This document shows positions 8,283 to 17,523 of a DNA stretch of 64,000 bases, one piece after another; within the stretch, counting starts at the first letter, position 1; every line of letters starts with the position of its first letter. Origin of the DNA: Isoptericola croceus (GTDB lineage: Bacteria > Actinomycetota > Actinomycetes > Actinomycetales > Cellulomonadaceae); assembly GCF_029382255.1 (NCBI RefSeq), contig NZ_JARLLG010000002.1, positions 434,001-498,000 on the forward strand, read 5' to 3'. Under the pieces are notes generated by a model. The model was not told where the DNA came from. It was given only the letters and a program-made list of their open reading frames with translations, and did no database searches. The position numbers and the translations under genes were made by a program.

Positions 8283-9542
8283 ATGTCGCTTGACCTCGTA
8301 GTTGTCGGTCTCGGATACGTCGGTCTGCCGCTGGCCCAGGAGGCTGCGCGCGCCGGGCTCGCGGTGCGCGGGTTCGACGTGAGTCCTCGGATCATCGACG
8401 GGCTGAACGCGGGGAAGTCTCACGTGGACGACCTGTCGGACGACGACGTGCAGGAGATGCTCGACGCGGGTTTCGCGGCGACCTCCGACATCGAGGAGAT
8501 CCGCGACACCGACGCCGTCGTCATCTGCGTCCCCACGCCGCTCAGCCCGGACGGTGGGCCGGACCTCGGAGCCGTGGTCTCGGCCACCCGCACGGCCGCC
8601 GAGGTGCTCCACCCCGGTATGCTGGTCGTGCTCGAGTCGACCACCTACCCGGGGACCACCGAGGAGGTGCTGCGCCCGCTCCTGGAAGAGGGAGGGCTGA
8701 GCGCAGAGACGGACTTCCTGCTCGCCTACTCGCCCGAGCGTATCGACCCCGGCAACCCGGTGTACGGGATGAAGAACACGCCGAAGGTCGTCGGAGGTAC
8801 CACCGAGGCGGCGACGCGGCGCGCCGCCGACCTCTACGGTCGGTTCGTCGACACGGTGGTCGAGGCCAAGGGCGCCCGTGAGGCCGAGACGGCGAAGCTG
8901 TTGGAGAACACCTACCGGCACATCAACATCGCGCTGGTGAACGAGATGGCACGGTTCTGCCACGAGCTCGACATCGACCTGTGGGACGTCATCGAGCTCG
9001 CGAAGACCAAGCCGTTCGGTTTCCAGGCGTTCTATCCGGGGCCTGGCGTCGGTGGTCACTGCATCCCGATCGACCCGAACTACCTCAGCCACAACGTGCG
9101 TTCGCGGCTCGGGTACCCGTTCCGCTTCGTCGAGCTGGCCCAGGAGATCAACGCGACGATGCCGTCGTACGTCGCGCGGCGTGCGCAGGACGCCCTCAAC
9201 GAGGACTCGAAGGCTCTGCGCGGTTCCAAGGTCCTCATGCTGGGCGTGACGTACAAGCGGAACATCGCCGACCAGCGCGAGTCGCCGGCGATCCCGCTGG
9301 CTCACGCTCTGCTGTCCAGCGGTGCGGACCTGCGCTTCCACGACCCTGCGGTCGAGGAGTGGCACGTGAACGGGTCGGTCCTGACGCGCGTCGATGACCT
9401 CGAGGCCTCGGTCCGCGACGCCGACCTGGTCATCCTGGTCCAGGACCACTCGGCGTACGACGTCGACGCCCTGGTGGCCCAGTCTCGGCGCTTCTTCGAC
9501 ACGAAGGGGGCTTCGAGCGATCCTCGCGCCGTCCGGTTGTGA
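8283..9542 (+). CDS. Nucleotide-sugar dehydrogenase, UDP-N-acetyl-D-mannosamine/UDP-hexose type (WecC/WbpA-like)
   Basis: The 419-residue protein oxidises the C6 hydroxyl of a UDP-sugar to a uronic acid using two NAD+. The Rossmann motif VVGLGYVGLP is at residues 6-15, the VPTPLSPDG stretch follows, and the catalytic cysteine lies in GVGGHCIPID (Cys about 260). VTYKRNIADQRESPA marks the C-terminal UDP-binding domain. Length and motifs are closer to the WecC/WbpA group making acidic N-acetyl sugars than to UDP-glucose dehydrogenase, but substrate is not certain. The start is the ATG with GGAGCAAG just upstream. Its position between two polymerases suggests it supplies an acidic sugar to the same polymer. 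Confidence 0.88.
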   Translation: MSLDLVVVGLGYVGLPLAQEAARAGLAVRGFDVSPRIIDGLNAGKSHVDDLSDDDVQEMLDAGFAATSDIEEIRDTDAVVICVPTPLSPDGGPDLGAVVSATRTAAEVLHPGMLVVLESTTYPGTTEEVLRPLLEEGGLSAETDFLLAYSPERIDPGNPVYGMKNTPKVVGGTTEAATRRAADLYGRFVDTVVEAKGAREAETAKLLENTYRHINIALVNEMARFCHELDIDLWDVIELAKTKPFGFQAFYPGPGVGGHCIPIDPNYLSHNVRSRLGYPFRFVELAQEINATMPSYVARRAQDALNEDSKALRGSKVLMLGVTYKRNIADQRESPAIPLAHALLSSGADLRFHDPAVEEWHVNGSVLTRVDDLEASVRDADLVILVQDHSAYDVDALVAQSRRFFDTKGASSDPRAVRL

Positions 9543-9586
9543 CGCGTGAACGCCCGTCTTCACCCCCCGCACCATTGTGAGTTGCC

Positions 9587-11785
9587 TTGTTTGACATCGA
9601 AGAACCTGTAGCGGACGTTTCGCTCGTCCTCGTCGTGGACGAATGGAACGCCGAGTCCTTGTCGGGCGTGCTCGAGAACCTCCGTCTGGTGCCGAGGCTG
9701 CAGGGAGTGCCGATCACGATCGTCCACCAGCCCGGCTTCGATGCCGCACAGATGCTGGAGGAGGGGTGGGAAATCGACGCTGCCGTGGCGCTGTCGGACT
9801 TGGACTCTACAGCGGTCGGGCGGGCTGTCGAAGCCTCGACGAGGTATGCCTGCGTTGCAGTGGTCCCTCGCCCGTCGAAGGTGCCCTCGTGGACGCGCAA
9901 GCTTCTGCGAGAGATCGACCGTCTTGACCAGGTCTCCCTGGTGAGTGACGTGCCGTTGCTCGTCTGGACGGAATACTGCACCAAGCAGATCGCTGCGCAA
10001 TACGTCCATCAAGTGCTGGCGAGCCAGCGGGTTGAGCAGGGCTCCCTCCTGGCCGCGTACCTTGGCCGGTTGGCGTTGGCGGCTGCCACCCCCCTGCTCG
10101 AAGCGGTGGACCCGCGGGACGGCGATCTCGAGGTGCTGGCTTTCTTCGCGGCGCAGTTTGTTCCAGGCATGGTGGAACCACCGTGGCGGTACCGATTCGT
10201 CCTCACGGGCCCGGCTGGCGACATCGTCCGTTCTGAGCCGACGCGGTTGACCCCTCGGATCGACTCTCGCGGTGTGGTCCGGTGGGAGGAGCTGACGACC
10301 AGCCTCTCGCTCAGCATCGCGGGCAACGGTCACAGCAGGTTCATCGTCGAGGTCGACACCGAGGAGCCCTTGCTGCGGCTGCGACGGAACCTCAGGCCCC
10401 GCCGCGGTGCATTGATCAGCGCGCGCACGGTGCACATGCCGGTGCCGTCCGCACCGGGTGGCGATTCCGAGCACCCGGTGACCGTGCGCTACCTGCTTCA
10501 TACCACCGGAGACGGCAGTGCCGCGTATGTCACGTCGCAGATCGGCACCGGATGGCGCGCCAAGGTCCGCTGGGCAGCGACGCTCCTCAAAAAGGATGCG
10601 GGTTTCATCCTTCGTGGGCCCAAGCGTCGGCAGATGCGCTGGCTGCGTTTCGTGCGGCTCGTGACCAGCCCCATCCTCGCCGGACGACAGATCTGGTTGA
10701 TCGGGGAGCGGACGGACACCGCGCAGGACAATGGGCTGCATCTCTTTAAGCACATGCGCGAGGCGCACCCGAAGCGGGCCGTTTACTACGTGATCGACAG
10801 GGCCAGCCCGCAGTACGAGCGTGTGGCGACGTACGGCAACGTCGTCGCCCACTCGTCCTGGCAACATCAGTTGCTGATGTTGCACGCCGCCGTGCTCGCT
10901 AATGCCTACTCGATCCGCTACCTCATCCCGGCAAGCTGGGGTGCGGGCAGCTATACGCGCCACCTCGTCTGGCGGGTCGGTGCGCTCCGGGTGTATCTCA
11001 AGCACGGCGTGCACCTGAGCCCCAACGCCGTGAAGCGGGGGACCACCGGCTACGACCTGTGCCTGACGGTCATGCCAGGAGAGACTGCAGCGCTGCGTGC
11101 GTCGTCCGGGTACGACAAGCAGCTCGTCGAAGTTGGGATGCCCCGCTATGACGCGCTGACGCCCACCCCGCCAAGCCGCACTCTGCTCTTCATGCCGACG
11201 TGGCGCAAGTACCTCGTGACCAAGGTTCTCGACGGGGCAGAGGAGGGAGAGATGCCATACGAGGGCTCGACCTACGAGCGCTTTATGACGGGCTTCCTGG
11301 AGAGTCGACGATTGCATGAGCTGCTCGAAAAGTACGACTACCGGCTTACGTTCCTACCGCACTACAACATGGCCTCCCGGTTTGAGGGTGCTGCCGTCGC
11401 TGGCGATCGCATCGAGATCGCGGACGCCGACAACGTGACGTTTCAAGATCTCATCCGCGGCTGTGACGCGTTCATCACGGACTATTCATCGGTGCACTTC
11501 GACGTCGCCTATGTGGGGACACCGATCGTCTATGCCCGTTTCGACGAGGAGGAGTTCGAGACCAAGCACTCGTCGCCGTCCTGGTTTGACTACGAGACCG
11601 ATGGTTTCGGCCCCGTCGTCCGCAGCCTCGACCAGACCTTGGACGCGGTCGAGCACTTGCTGGAGCAGGGTTGCGCGCCCGATTCGTATTACGCGGCACG
11701 CGTGAATGCCGCATTCCCTTCGCGGGACCAGCAGAACTGCGCCCGGACCGTCGCTGCGATCGACTCGCACGTCGCGCAACAGTGA
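9587..11785 (+). CDS. Second TagB/TagF-like polyol-phosphate polymerase, TTG start
   Basis: A 732-residue relative of the upstream polymerase. The C-terminal glyphos-transferase domain shows YYVIDRASPQ, YLKHGVHLSPN (His about 473), a FLPHYNM motif (His about 592) and TDYSSVHFDVAY (Asp about 632). The N-terminal 350 residues diverge from the first copy and match no domain I recognise. The two genes may therefore act on different acceptors, such as primer and chain. The start is a TTG (MFDIEEPVADVS), since no ATG or GTG lies nearby in frame and GTGAG precedes it. The gene ends 45 bases from the convergent ATP-grasp gene. Confidence 0.83.
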   Translation: MFDIEEPVADVSLVLVVDEWNAESLSGVLENLRLVPRLQGVPITIVHQPGFDAAQMLEEGWEIDAAVALSDLDSTAVGRAVEASTRYACVAVVPRPSKVPSWTRKLLREIDRLDQVSLVSDVPLLVWTEYCTKQIAAQYVHQVLASQRVEQGSLLAAYLGRLALAAATPLLEAVDPRDGDLEVLAFFAAQFVPGMVEPPWRYRFVLTGPAGDIVRSEPTRLTPRIDSRGVVRWEELTTSLSLSIAGNGHSRFIVEVDTEEPLLRLRRNLRPRRGALISARTVHMPVPSAPGGDSEHPVTVRYLLHTTGDGSAAYVTSQIGTGWRAKVRWAATLLKKDAGFILRGPKRRQMRWLRFVRLVTSPILAGRQIWLIGERTDTAQDNGLHLFKHMREAHPKRAVYYVIDRASPQYERVATYGNVVAHSSWQHQLLMLHAAVLANAYSIRYLIPASWGAGSYTRHLVWRVGALRVYLKHGVHLSPNAVKRGTTGYDLCLTVMPGETAALRASSGYDKQLVEVGMPRYDALTPTPPSRTLLFMPTWRKYLVTKVLDGAEEGEMPYEGSTYERFMTGFLESRRLHELLEKYDYRLTFLPHYNMASRFEGAAVAGDRIEIADADNVTFQDLIRGCDAFITDYSSVHFDVAYVGTPIVYARFDEEEFETKHSSPSWFDYETDGFGPVVRSLDQTLDAVEHLLEQGCAPDSYYAARVNAAFPSRDQQNCARTVAAIDSHVAQQ

Positions 11786-11830
11786 AGACCGTAGCGTGAC
11801 CGTGGAGATCTCCCGTCCGTCGCGGAGTTC

Positions 11831-12916
11831 TCAGCGAGAGGTGACTGCCTGCTCACCGTCAGTGTTTCGGGGATCGGCGTCCCCGAACTCGACGCGGAGA
11901 GCGCCCTCTGCGGACAGGTCAAGGAGGAGCCGGGCGTAGGCCCTCTCATAAGCCTCACCGAGTCGCCGGTCCCACTCCGGCACGAGGGCAGGCAGGTGGC
12001 CTGGGTTCTGCGTGACTTCTCCAAAGATGAGGCCGTCGTCGGTCTCGTAGAAGTCGAGTCGTGCCAACGGTCGTCGGATCGCCTTTGAGAGTTTGGCGCT
12101 GACGTTGATGACCTCATCGAGGTCGGCCGGCTTCCGGAGTTGGTCACCCGCGTCGATGAGGGCTCGAACGTTGAACAGTTCGGTGCCGTCCGCGAGGAAG
12201 GTTCTGGCCTGCGAGGTCACCTCCTTTGCGCGGGACCAGTCGCCGGTGCGCACTTCGAGGTATACGGGCTCTCCGTAGAAGCAGAAGACCTTGATATCAC
12301 TGGGAATCGATCCAGGACCTGCGCCCTGTGCCGTGAGGAACTCTTCGGCGAAGTACTGGGAGCGGCTCTGGTGCTTGGCCCACAGTTTGCCGGTGACCTC
12401 CTCGCGCGTGGTGCGCTCGCCGGTCAACATGTCCGTATAGCCGTCGGCGGAGTCCCGGACGAGTGGGAACACGTTCACACCGCCGCCGCCGACGCTGCTC
12501 TTGATGACGAATCGGTCCGGCAGGGAGTCCCAGTCGACCGTGTCAGGGTCGGGCCATCGTCCGAGTACCTGTGGCACGCGGACGCCGTGCTGAGCAGCAA
12601 ACCGTTGGGCCGTCAGCTTGCTGTAGAGCTGCAGGATCGGTTCGTCGAGCCCTTCGCGGTCGTTGACGCCCCGTGTGTTGTGCCGCCTGTGCATACGCGC
12701 TGCGAGAGAGTACGACGGCACGCCGAGCGCGAGTTCCGGGTCAGGCGCGTCACCGACCGTCCGCTCGATCGGCGACTTGGTCTCCTCGGTGAGAATCGTG
12801 ACCTGGGCCCTTAGAGTCTCGATCTGGTCGCGCCGCCGCTGCGTCGCGCGACGGGTCCGGTCAAGCTTCGCGCGTGCACGTTCCAGCGTCGACGGACGAG
12901 ACCTGTCTGCGTTCAC
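11831..12916 (-). CDS. TupA-like ATP-grasp protein
   Basis: This 361-residue protein resembles TupA-type ATP-grasp ligases, a family named for teichuronopeptide biosynthesis and often found in polysaccharide loci. After a basic coiled-coil-like N-terminus, the nucleotide-binding region reads FVIKSSVGGGGVNVF (about residues 133-147). IKVFCFYGEPVYLEVRTGDW follows, and the metal-binding part is LDFYETDDGLIFGEVTQNPGH. The GTG start overlaps the upstream stop as GTGA and has GAGGAG before it, so the longer open frame upstream is rejected. It could ligate an amino-acid or peptide unit to a uronic-acid polymer. That activity is inferred from family and neighbours only. Confidence 0.8.
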   Translation of the reverse strand: MNADRSRPSTLERARAKLDRTRRATQRRRDQIETLRAQVTILTEETKSPIERTVGDAPDPELALGVPSYSLAARMHRRHNTRGVNDREGLDEPILQLYSKLTAQRFAAQHGVRVPQVLGRWPDPDTVDWDSLPDRFVIKSSVGGGGVNVFPLVRDSADGYTDMLTGERTTREEVTGKLWAKHQSRSQYFAEEFLTAQGAGPGSIPSDIKVFCFYGEPVYLEVRTGDWSRAKEVTSQARTFLADGTELFNVRALIDAGDQLRKPADLDEVINVSAKLSKAIRRPLARLDFYETDDGLIFGEVTQNPGHLPALVPEWDRRLGEAYERAYARLLLDLSAEGALRVEFGDADPRNTDGEQAVTSR

Positions 12917-13884
12917 GAGGACTCCTCTGGGATGAATGTTCCCCCGGGCACGCGATTGTCCAACGCGCCCGCGCGGTACGGCTGGAGCAGCATCCGGGCG
13001 TGGGCGCTGTCGAAGAGTTGACCGAGTCGAAGATCCCACTCGGGGACCAGGACAGGGATGCGGTCGGGGTCGACGTCGATGCGACTGAGGACGGGCCCCT
13101 CGACTCCTTCGTGCCACAGCACCTGCACGTAAGGCCGGGGGATGTGCTGAGACAAGGTGGCGGACCATTTGCACAGCTCTGCCACCGCAGCGATCAGGGG
13201 GATTTCCTGGCTGTGGTTCGAAGCGGCGCGGATGTCGCCGAGATCCTGTTGCATGTTGTCGAGGTGCCGGACGAGGTCGTCCTGTCGAATTTCGACGAGC
13301 CCGACGGTGCCGTGGAACGCGTGCACCACGATCGTTGGAGAGCCAGGCGCGGGCGCTGACGAGACTCTGCTCGGTACGCCGTGGGATCGAGCGAACTGCG
13401 CCGTGCGCTCGGGGTCGGAGAAGATCGTGCCTGCACCGTCGAGCCCGGCCAAGGGGTCTTCAGCCCGGCGGTGGATGCGCTGGAAGAGCCGTGCGCCGGC
13501 GACGAAGCTGGGAACGCCGGTGGTCTTCTCGACCCGGGAGCGGGGCATCGTCCGCCGGCCTGCGCGTTCTCCGAGAACTTGCTGGAGCCGACGTCGTTCG
13601 GCCAGCAGTTCCGATCGCTCGGCGTCCAGTGCAGACAGTTCCTCCCGGGCGTCGGTCACCTGCTGCTTGGTCTCGATCAGCTCGTTGTCGGGCATGGGCG
13701 GAACAGTGCTGCGAGAGTCGGCGGACTGCTGCCGATCCTTCGATAGCCAGCGCAGGAACCTGTTTGATCGGGTCGGCAATTCCCACCTCACGTCGGTATC
13801 GAAGAAAGCCACATGATACAGCGCACCCAGTTGTCCGGTGCCGCTCATGATCAGCAAGGGTGCCAGCCAACGAGCACCTTCCAT
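12913..13884 (-). CDS. Degenerate ATP-grasp-like companion protein lacking the nucleotide loop
   Basis: The 323-residue product shares layout with its downstream neighbour: a helical, charged N-terminal part, then a C-terminal block IPVLVPEWDLRLGQLFDSAH that mirrors LPALVPEWDRRLGEAYERAY. The glycine-rich ATP loop (KSSVGGGG in the partner) is absent, and the metal-binding EVTQNP is replaced by SRIDVDPD. It looks like a paralogue that lost catalysis, perhaps kept as a partner subunit. The start is uncertain. ATG 13884 is used, but ATG 13848 or 13695 are possible because none has a clear ribosome site. The GTGA overlap with the active copy argues for coupled expression. Confidence 0.6.
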   Translation of the reverse strand: MEGARWLAPLLIMSGTGQLGALYHVAFFDTDVRWELPTRSNRFLRWLSKDRQQSADSRSTVPPMPDNELIETKQQVTDAREELSALDAERSELLAERRRLQQVLGERAGRRTMPRSRVEKTTGVPSFVAGARLFQRIHRRAEDPLAGLDGAGTIFSDPERTAQFARSHGVPSRVSSAPAPGSPTIVVHAFHGTVGLVEIRQDDLVRHLDNMQQDLGDIRAASNHSQEIPLIAAVAELCKWSATLSQHIPRPYVQVLWHEGVEGPVLSRIDVDPDRIPVLVPEWDLRLGQLFDSAHARMLLQPYRAGALDNRVPGGTFIPEESS

Positions 13885-13921
13885 GATGCGGGTCGCTGGC
13901 GGGAAGGGTGTCCCGACCAGG

Positions 13922-16006
13922 TCAAGAGACCTGTTCGACCATCGGAACCAGCTCGGCGCGTACTCGGTCGGTCAGTGTGCGGACATAGGTGTCGGTGAGG
14001 TGCGAGGTCTGCCGGTAGAGCAAGACGTTGCCGATGACCGGTACGCACGGGTCGTCGGGGCAGATCTCCGAGCGCATGTCGATCACCTGGGTTCCGGGCA
14101 CCTGTTTCGCGGCAGGTTCCTGAGCTAGGGCACCGCTACGGCTGATGCCGTGCTTCAGGTCGAAGGCGCAGGCGGAGAGGTCGTCCGGATGCTCCGTGAC
14201 GCACTCGTACACCGCCATGCTCGGGTTCGGATTGTCCAGCAACACGACGAGTGGGATGCCGGTCTCGGTGAGCGCAGTCCATCGCCTCACCATCGCCTCG
14301 ACCATCGCATCGACGGACCGGCTCTCGACGTCGTCCTGGTCAGCCATGACGTCGTTGACGCGCTGCGAGGTGAGGACGAGGTCCGGGTCCAGCTCGACGA
14401 CCCTGTCGAAGACGGCATCGTTCCAGGCGGCGCAGGATTCGTAGGGCTCACCCTTGTTGACCTGCATACCGTCGTGGAAGCCGCACGCCGACTTGGTGTA
14501 GGAGACGATCCGCCAGCCTTGGTCCTGGGCGATCTCGTCGAGGGCCGTGTACCACTGCATGATCTTCGAGTCGCCGACGACGGCGATCGTGAGGTCGCCC
14601 TCGACGTCACCCCACTCGCACGGCACGGGGTCAGGCGACTCCTGGTCGACCTGGCACTCCCGCGGGTAGGGGGGAACATCGTCCACGGCGAGGACGGCGT
14701 CGGGGACGAACCAGTCGACGGCGGCCAGGCTGGCCGTGGTTCCGGGCTCGGGTTCAGCGCCGGACCCGATCACCGATGCTCCCTGTGCCTGCCGGTCGGC
14801 CCCACCGCCGCTGCTCGACGGGACGAGGAGGACGAGGCCCAGACCGGCCACCACTCCGATCGCGGTGAAGTTCGCACCGACAGACAGGCTCAGGCGGTTG
14901 GACTTCAAGGCAGGCGCGAACCTGACGGGATTCTCGACCAACCTGTACGAGAGGTAGGCCGGGATGAACGACGCGGCGACGACGAGGAGGCCGCGGCGTG
15001 CGCCGAGGTCACCCCAGTAGGCGGTTGCAGTGACGATGAGCGGCCAGTGCCACAGGTACAGCGAGTACGACAGTCCGCCGATCCATACGGCGGGACGCCA
15101 GGAGAGGATGCCGGCGACCCCGGCACGGCCCGACGTGTAGCCAGCGATGATCATCGCCGCCGTGCCGAGTGTCGGGACCAGTGCCGCGTACCCGGGCCAC
15201 GCTGTACTGGTGGTGAACGCGACACCACTCGTCACGACCGCGGCGAGACCGGTCCAGCCGAGGGCGATGGCAGCAGGGCGGGGCACTCGCTGCCAGGTCG
15301 TGGCCCCGATCGCTGCCAGGGCACCGATCCCCAGCTCCCACAAGCGGGTGGGCGTGACGAAGAAGGCGGTGGCCGGACTGCTCGCCGTCAGATAGACCGA
15401 GTAGGCGAAGGACGGGACGATCACGGCCATGATGCCGACCGTCAGCACCGGACGGAGTCGCAGGTGTCCCCGGCGGCGCAGCCACCACGCGAGCGCTACG
15501 AGCAGCAGCGGCCAGACGATGTAGAACTGCTCCTCGACGGCGAGGGACCAGAAGTGCTGCACGGGCGAGGCGCCGACGTCCTCCGCGAGATAGTCGACAG
15601 AGCGGTCGGCGAGCCGCCAGTTCACCACGTAGAGGGCTGCCGAGACGATGTCCATCCCGAAAGCCCGCCAGTCCACGGCCGAGACGGTCCACCATGTGAG
15701 GATCGCCGTGGCGACGAGCACGAGGCCGGTCGCCGGCAGAAGCCGCTTGGCTCGCCTCGCGTAGAACCTCGACAACGAGATCCGACCCGTGCTCTCGAGC
15801 TCCCGGATCAGCAGGCCGGTGATGAGAAAGCCCGAGATCACGAAGAAGACGTCGACGCCGACGAATCCGCCCGGGAGCTGCCGCACGCCTGCGTGGTAGA
15901 CGAGAACGAGCCCGATGGCAATGGCACGCATGCCCTCGATGTCGGGCCGGAAGACGTTAGCCGGTCGCCCAGTGGCGGAACCGGAACTGGTGTCACTACT
16001 GGTCAA
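13922..16006 (-). CDS. OafA/YrhL-type membrane O-acyltransferase with C-terminal SGNH domain, TTG start
   Basis: The 694-residue protein has an N-terminal acyltransferase-3 membrane domain. It opens with FRPDIEGMRAIAIGLVLVYH and contains VDVFFVISGFLITGLL, with about ten hydrophobic segments to residue 400. An extracellular SGNH-like domain follows, with AVVGDSKIMQWY as the nucleophile block and a late SHLTDTYVRTL carrying the His. This two-domain form transfers acetyl or other acyl groups to surface polysaccharides. The start is the TTG at 16006-16004 with AAGAGGAT upstream, because the PDIEGMRA motif begins 20 residues in. It leads a minus-strand group with the two ATP-grasp-like genes, pointing to O-acylation of the same polymer. 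Confidence 0.87.
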   Translation of the reverse strand: MTSSDTSSGSATGRPANVFRPDIEGMRAIAIGLVLVYHAGVRQLPGGFVGVDVFFVISGFLITGLLIRELESTGRISLSRFYARRAKRLLPATGLVLVATAILTWWTVSAVDWRAFGMDIVSAALYVVNWRLADRSVDYLAEDVGASPVQHFWSLAVEEQFYIVWPLLLVALAWWLRRRGHLRLRPVLTVGIMAVIVPSFAYSVYLTASSPATAFFVTPTRLWELGIGALAAIGATTWQRVPRPAAIALGWTGLAAVVTSGVAFTTSTAWPGYAALVPTLGTAAMIIAGYTSGRAGVAGILSWRPAVWIGGLSYSLYLWHWPLIVTATAYWGDLGARRGLLVVAASFIPAYLSYRLVENPVRFAPALKSNRLSLSVGANFTAIGVVAGLGLVLLVPSSSGGGADRQAQGASVIGSGAEPEPGTTASLAAVDWFVPDAVLAVDDVPPYPRECQVDQESPDPVPCEWGDVEGDLTIAVVGDSKIMQWYTALDEIAQDQGWRIVSYTKSACGFHDGMQVNKGEPYESCAAWNDAVFDRVVELDPDLVLTSQRVNDVMADQDDVESRSVDAMVEAMVRRWTALTETGIPLVVLLDNPNPSMAVYECVTEHPDDLSACAFDLKHGISRSGALAQEPAAKQVPGTQVIDMRSEICPDDPCVPVIGNVLLYRQTSHLTDTYVRTLTDRVRAELVPMVEQVS

Positions 16007-16076
16007 GTCGCTGAGATCCTCTTGGCTCGGTCAACCGGACAGGAACTCTCGTCGCCCGGCCCGTCGTGCGCCCGAC

Positions 16077-16082
16077 ATCCTA
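16077..16082 (-). promoter_or_regulatory. Candidate -10 (TAGGAT) for the acyltransferase/ATP-grasp unit
   Basis: Reading the minus strand, TAGGAT lies about 70 bases before the acyltransferase TTG and follows ACTTG. It matches the actinobacterial -10 consensus, but no clear -35 is visible. The rest of the 264-base gap between the acyltransferase and the PLD-like gene shows nothing else I can support. Confidence 0.28.
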
Positions 16083-16270
16083 CAAGTTCCCTCTGGGCAC
16101 CCGTGCACGCCATCGGCGAGGTGGCCGGTCGGCTGGAAGGTGGTCCACGCAGGAGCCCGTGTGGCCCTCCGTGGCTCGCGGCGATCCAGTGACCTGGCGA
16201 AGGTCTGTGACGTAGTCAGGGTACCGCGCTGGCCGACCTGGACGCGTGGTATCGGTGGGCCGCTTGATGT

Positions 16271-17392
16271 CTAGCTGCTGACCGATCCATCGTAGAGGTC
16301 GTCAAAGTACGAGCGGTAGCGCTTGAAGACGAAGCTGTCCTCGATGCGCAGCATCGCTTCCTCGTTGCGAAGCAGCGAAGGGCTCGTCAGGTTGTGCGAT
16401 CCGGTGATGACCGTCTCTTGCCAGCGACCATTGTATTTCGCATCGATGATAAGGATCTTGTTGTGCAGGTTCGGCACCCGCCGAACTTTCGAGTTGTTGA
16501 GGTTGTAGCCGCCTGAGGTGTTGACCTGAGCCCACAGCTCGTGGTCTTGCTTGCGCACGAGGACCTTGACGTTGCAGCCCATGACGTCCTCCATGTACGC
16601 GAGGCGATTGCGCACCTCCTCGCGGGGCCCTGTGAAGAGGCTGGCGGTAACCCAAATCTTCTTGTCGCCGTCCCGGCATTCGGTGACGTTCCTCAGTATC
16701 GCCAGGTAGACGTCGAAGTCGGTGCGCGGGAACGCGTACGCCTTGACCCGGCTTCCGGTAGCGGTGCGGTCGGAGTTCGACCATGTGTCGCCCGCGTGGG
16801 TCCAAGATCCGCCTCGCATCCGGTTCCAGTACCCGAGATAGAATTCGTAGATCGAGGCGTTGTTCTTCACGATGACCAGGTCGTTGGTTCTCTTGAGCAT
16901 CGAGTCCGTGAGATTGCTTGACGTTTGCGCGACATACCGGTCGGGGCCAATTTCGAGGAGGAAGAACTTTGTGTGGTTGATCTTGTCGCCGAGGCATCCG
17001 TCGACGCATACTCGAACGGGCACGCCCCCGGCCTGCAAGATCTTGTAGGGCCTTTCCGGCTCGGCGGCGTCGTCGACGACGACCTGGACGTTGACCCCAC
17101 GGTCCTTCGCCTCGACCAGGTCGCGTGCGATTCCGGTCTGGTTCCAGAGATACATCGACACGCGGATCTTGTCGCCGCGCTTCGTGGACGAAACGAGTTC
17201 ACGCAGGCGATGAACAATCGTTCGATCCTCGCCGCCAGGTGGCGGATCGGTGAAGCAAGTCTCGTAGGCGCCACTGCGAGAGCAGCCGGAATCTGCAAGT
17301 GCCTCCGGGGGAGGTGTCGTGAAGGCGAGTGCAAGAGCGAGGGTGGTTGTCAGTGCTGCGCTGACGATGGATTTTCGGGACGTCGTCGTCAT
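16271..17392 (-). CDS. Secreted phospholipase-D-like domain protein
   Basis: A 373-residue exported protein with a signal peptide (basic MTTTSRKS, hydrophobic AALTTTLALALAF, cleavage likely after LADS). It has two PLD-type HxK motifs. NHTKFFLLEI is followed by SSNLTDS, and LHNKILIIDA is followed by GSHNLTSPSLLRNEEAML. Both have the Asn/Ser and acidic residues expected downstream, so two half-sites can form one active centre. Substrate could be a phosphodiester such as phospholipid or a teichoic-type polymer; the sequence does not decide. AGAGGAGA precedes the ATG. It is divergent from the third polymerase-like gene, and a polymer-remodelling role is speculation from position. Confidence 0.82.
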   Translation of the reverse strand: MTTTSRKSIVSAALTTTLALALAFTTPPPEALADSGCSRSGAYETCFTDPPPGGEDRTIVHRLRELVSSTKRGDKIRVSMYLWNQTGIARDLVEAKDRGVNVQVVVDDAAEPERPYKILQAGGVPVRVCVDGCLGDKINHTKFFLLEIGPDRYVAQTSSNLTDSMLKRTNDLVIVKNNASIYEFYLGYWNRMRGGSWTHAGDTWSNSDRTATGSRVKAYAFPRTDFDVYLAILRNVTECRDGDKKIWVTASLFTGPREEVRNRLAYMEDVMGCNVKVLVRKQDHELWAQVNTSGGYNLNNSKVRRVPNLHNKILIIDAKYNGRWQETVITGSHNLTSPSLLRNEEAMLRIEDSFVFKRYRSYFDDLYDGSVSS

Positions 17393-17523
17393 TGTTCGAG
17401 GTCTCCTCTGTAGGGTGGCCAGAGTTTAGTGGCGACCGATGGGCTGCGCGAGCCTGCCGTGGCGTGTTGTCGACGTACGATAAAAGGCCGGGTGATGGTC
17501 GCCCGTTGATGTGAGGGGTGCAC

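Noticed and set aside
14150-16192. 680-codon plus-strand frame opposite the SGNH acyltransferase
   Set aside because: Arg/Gly/Asp-rich shadow of the minus-strand membrane gene with no recognisable domain.
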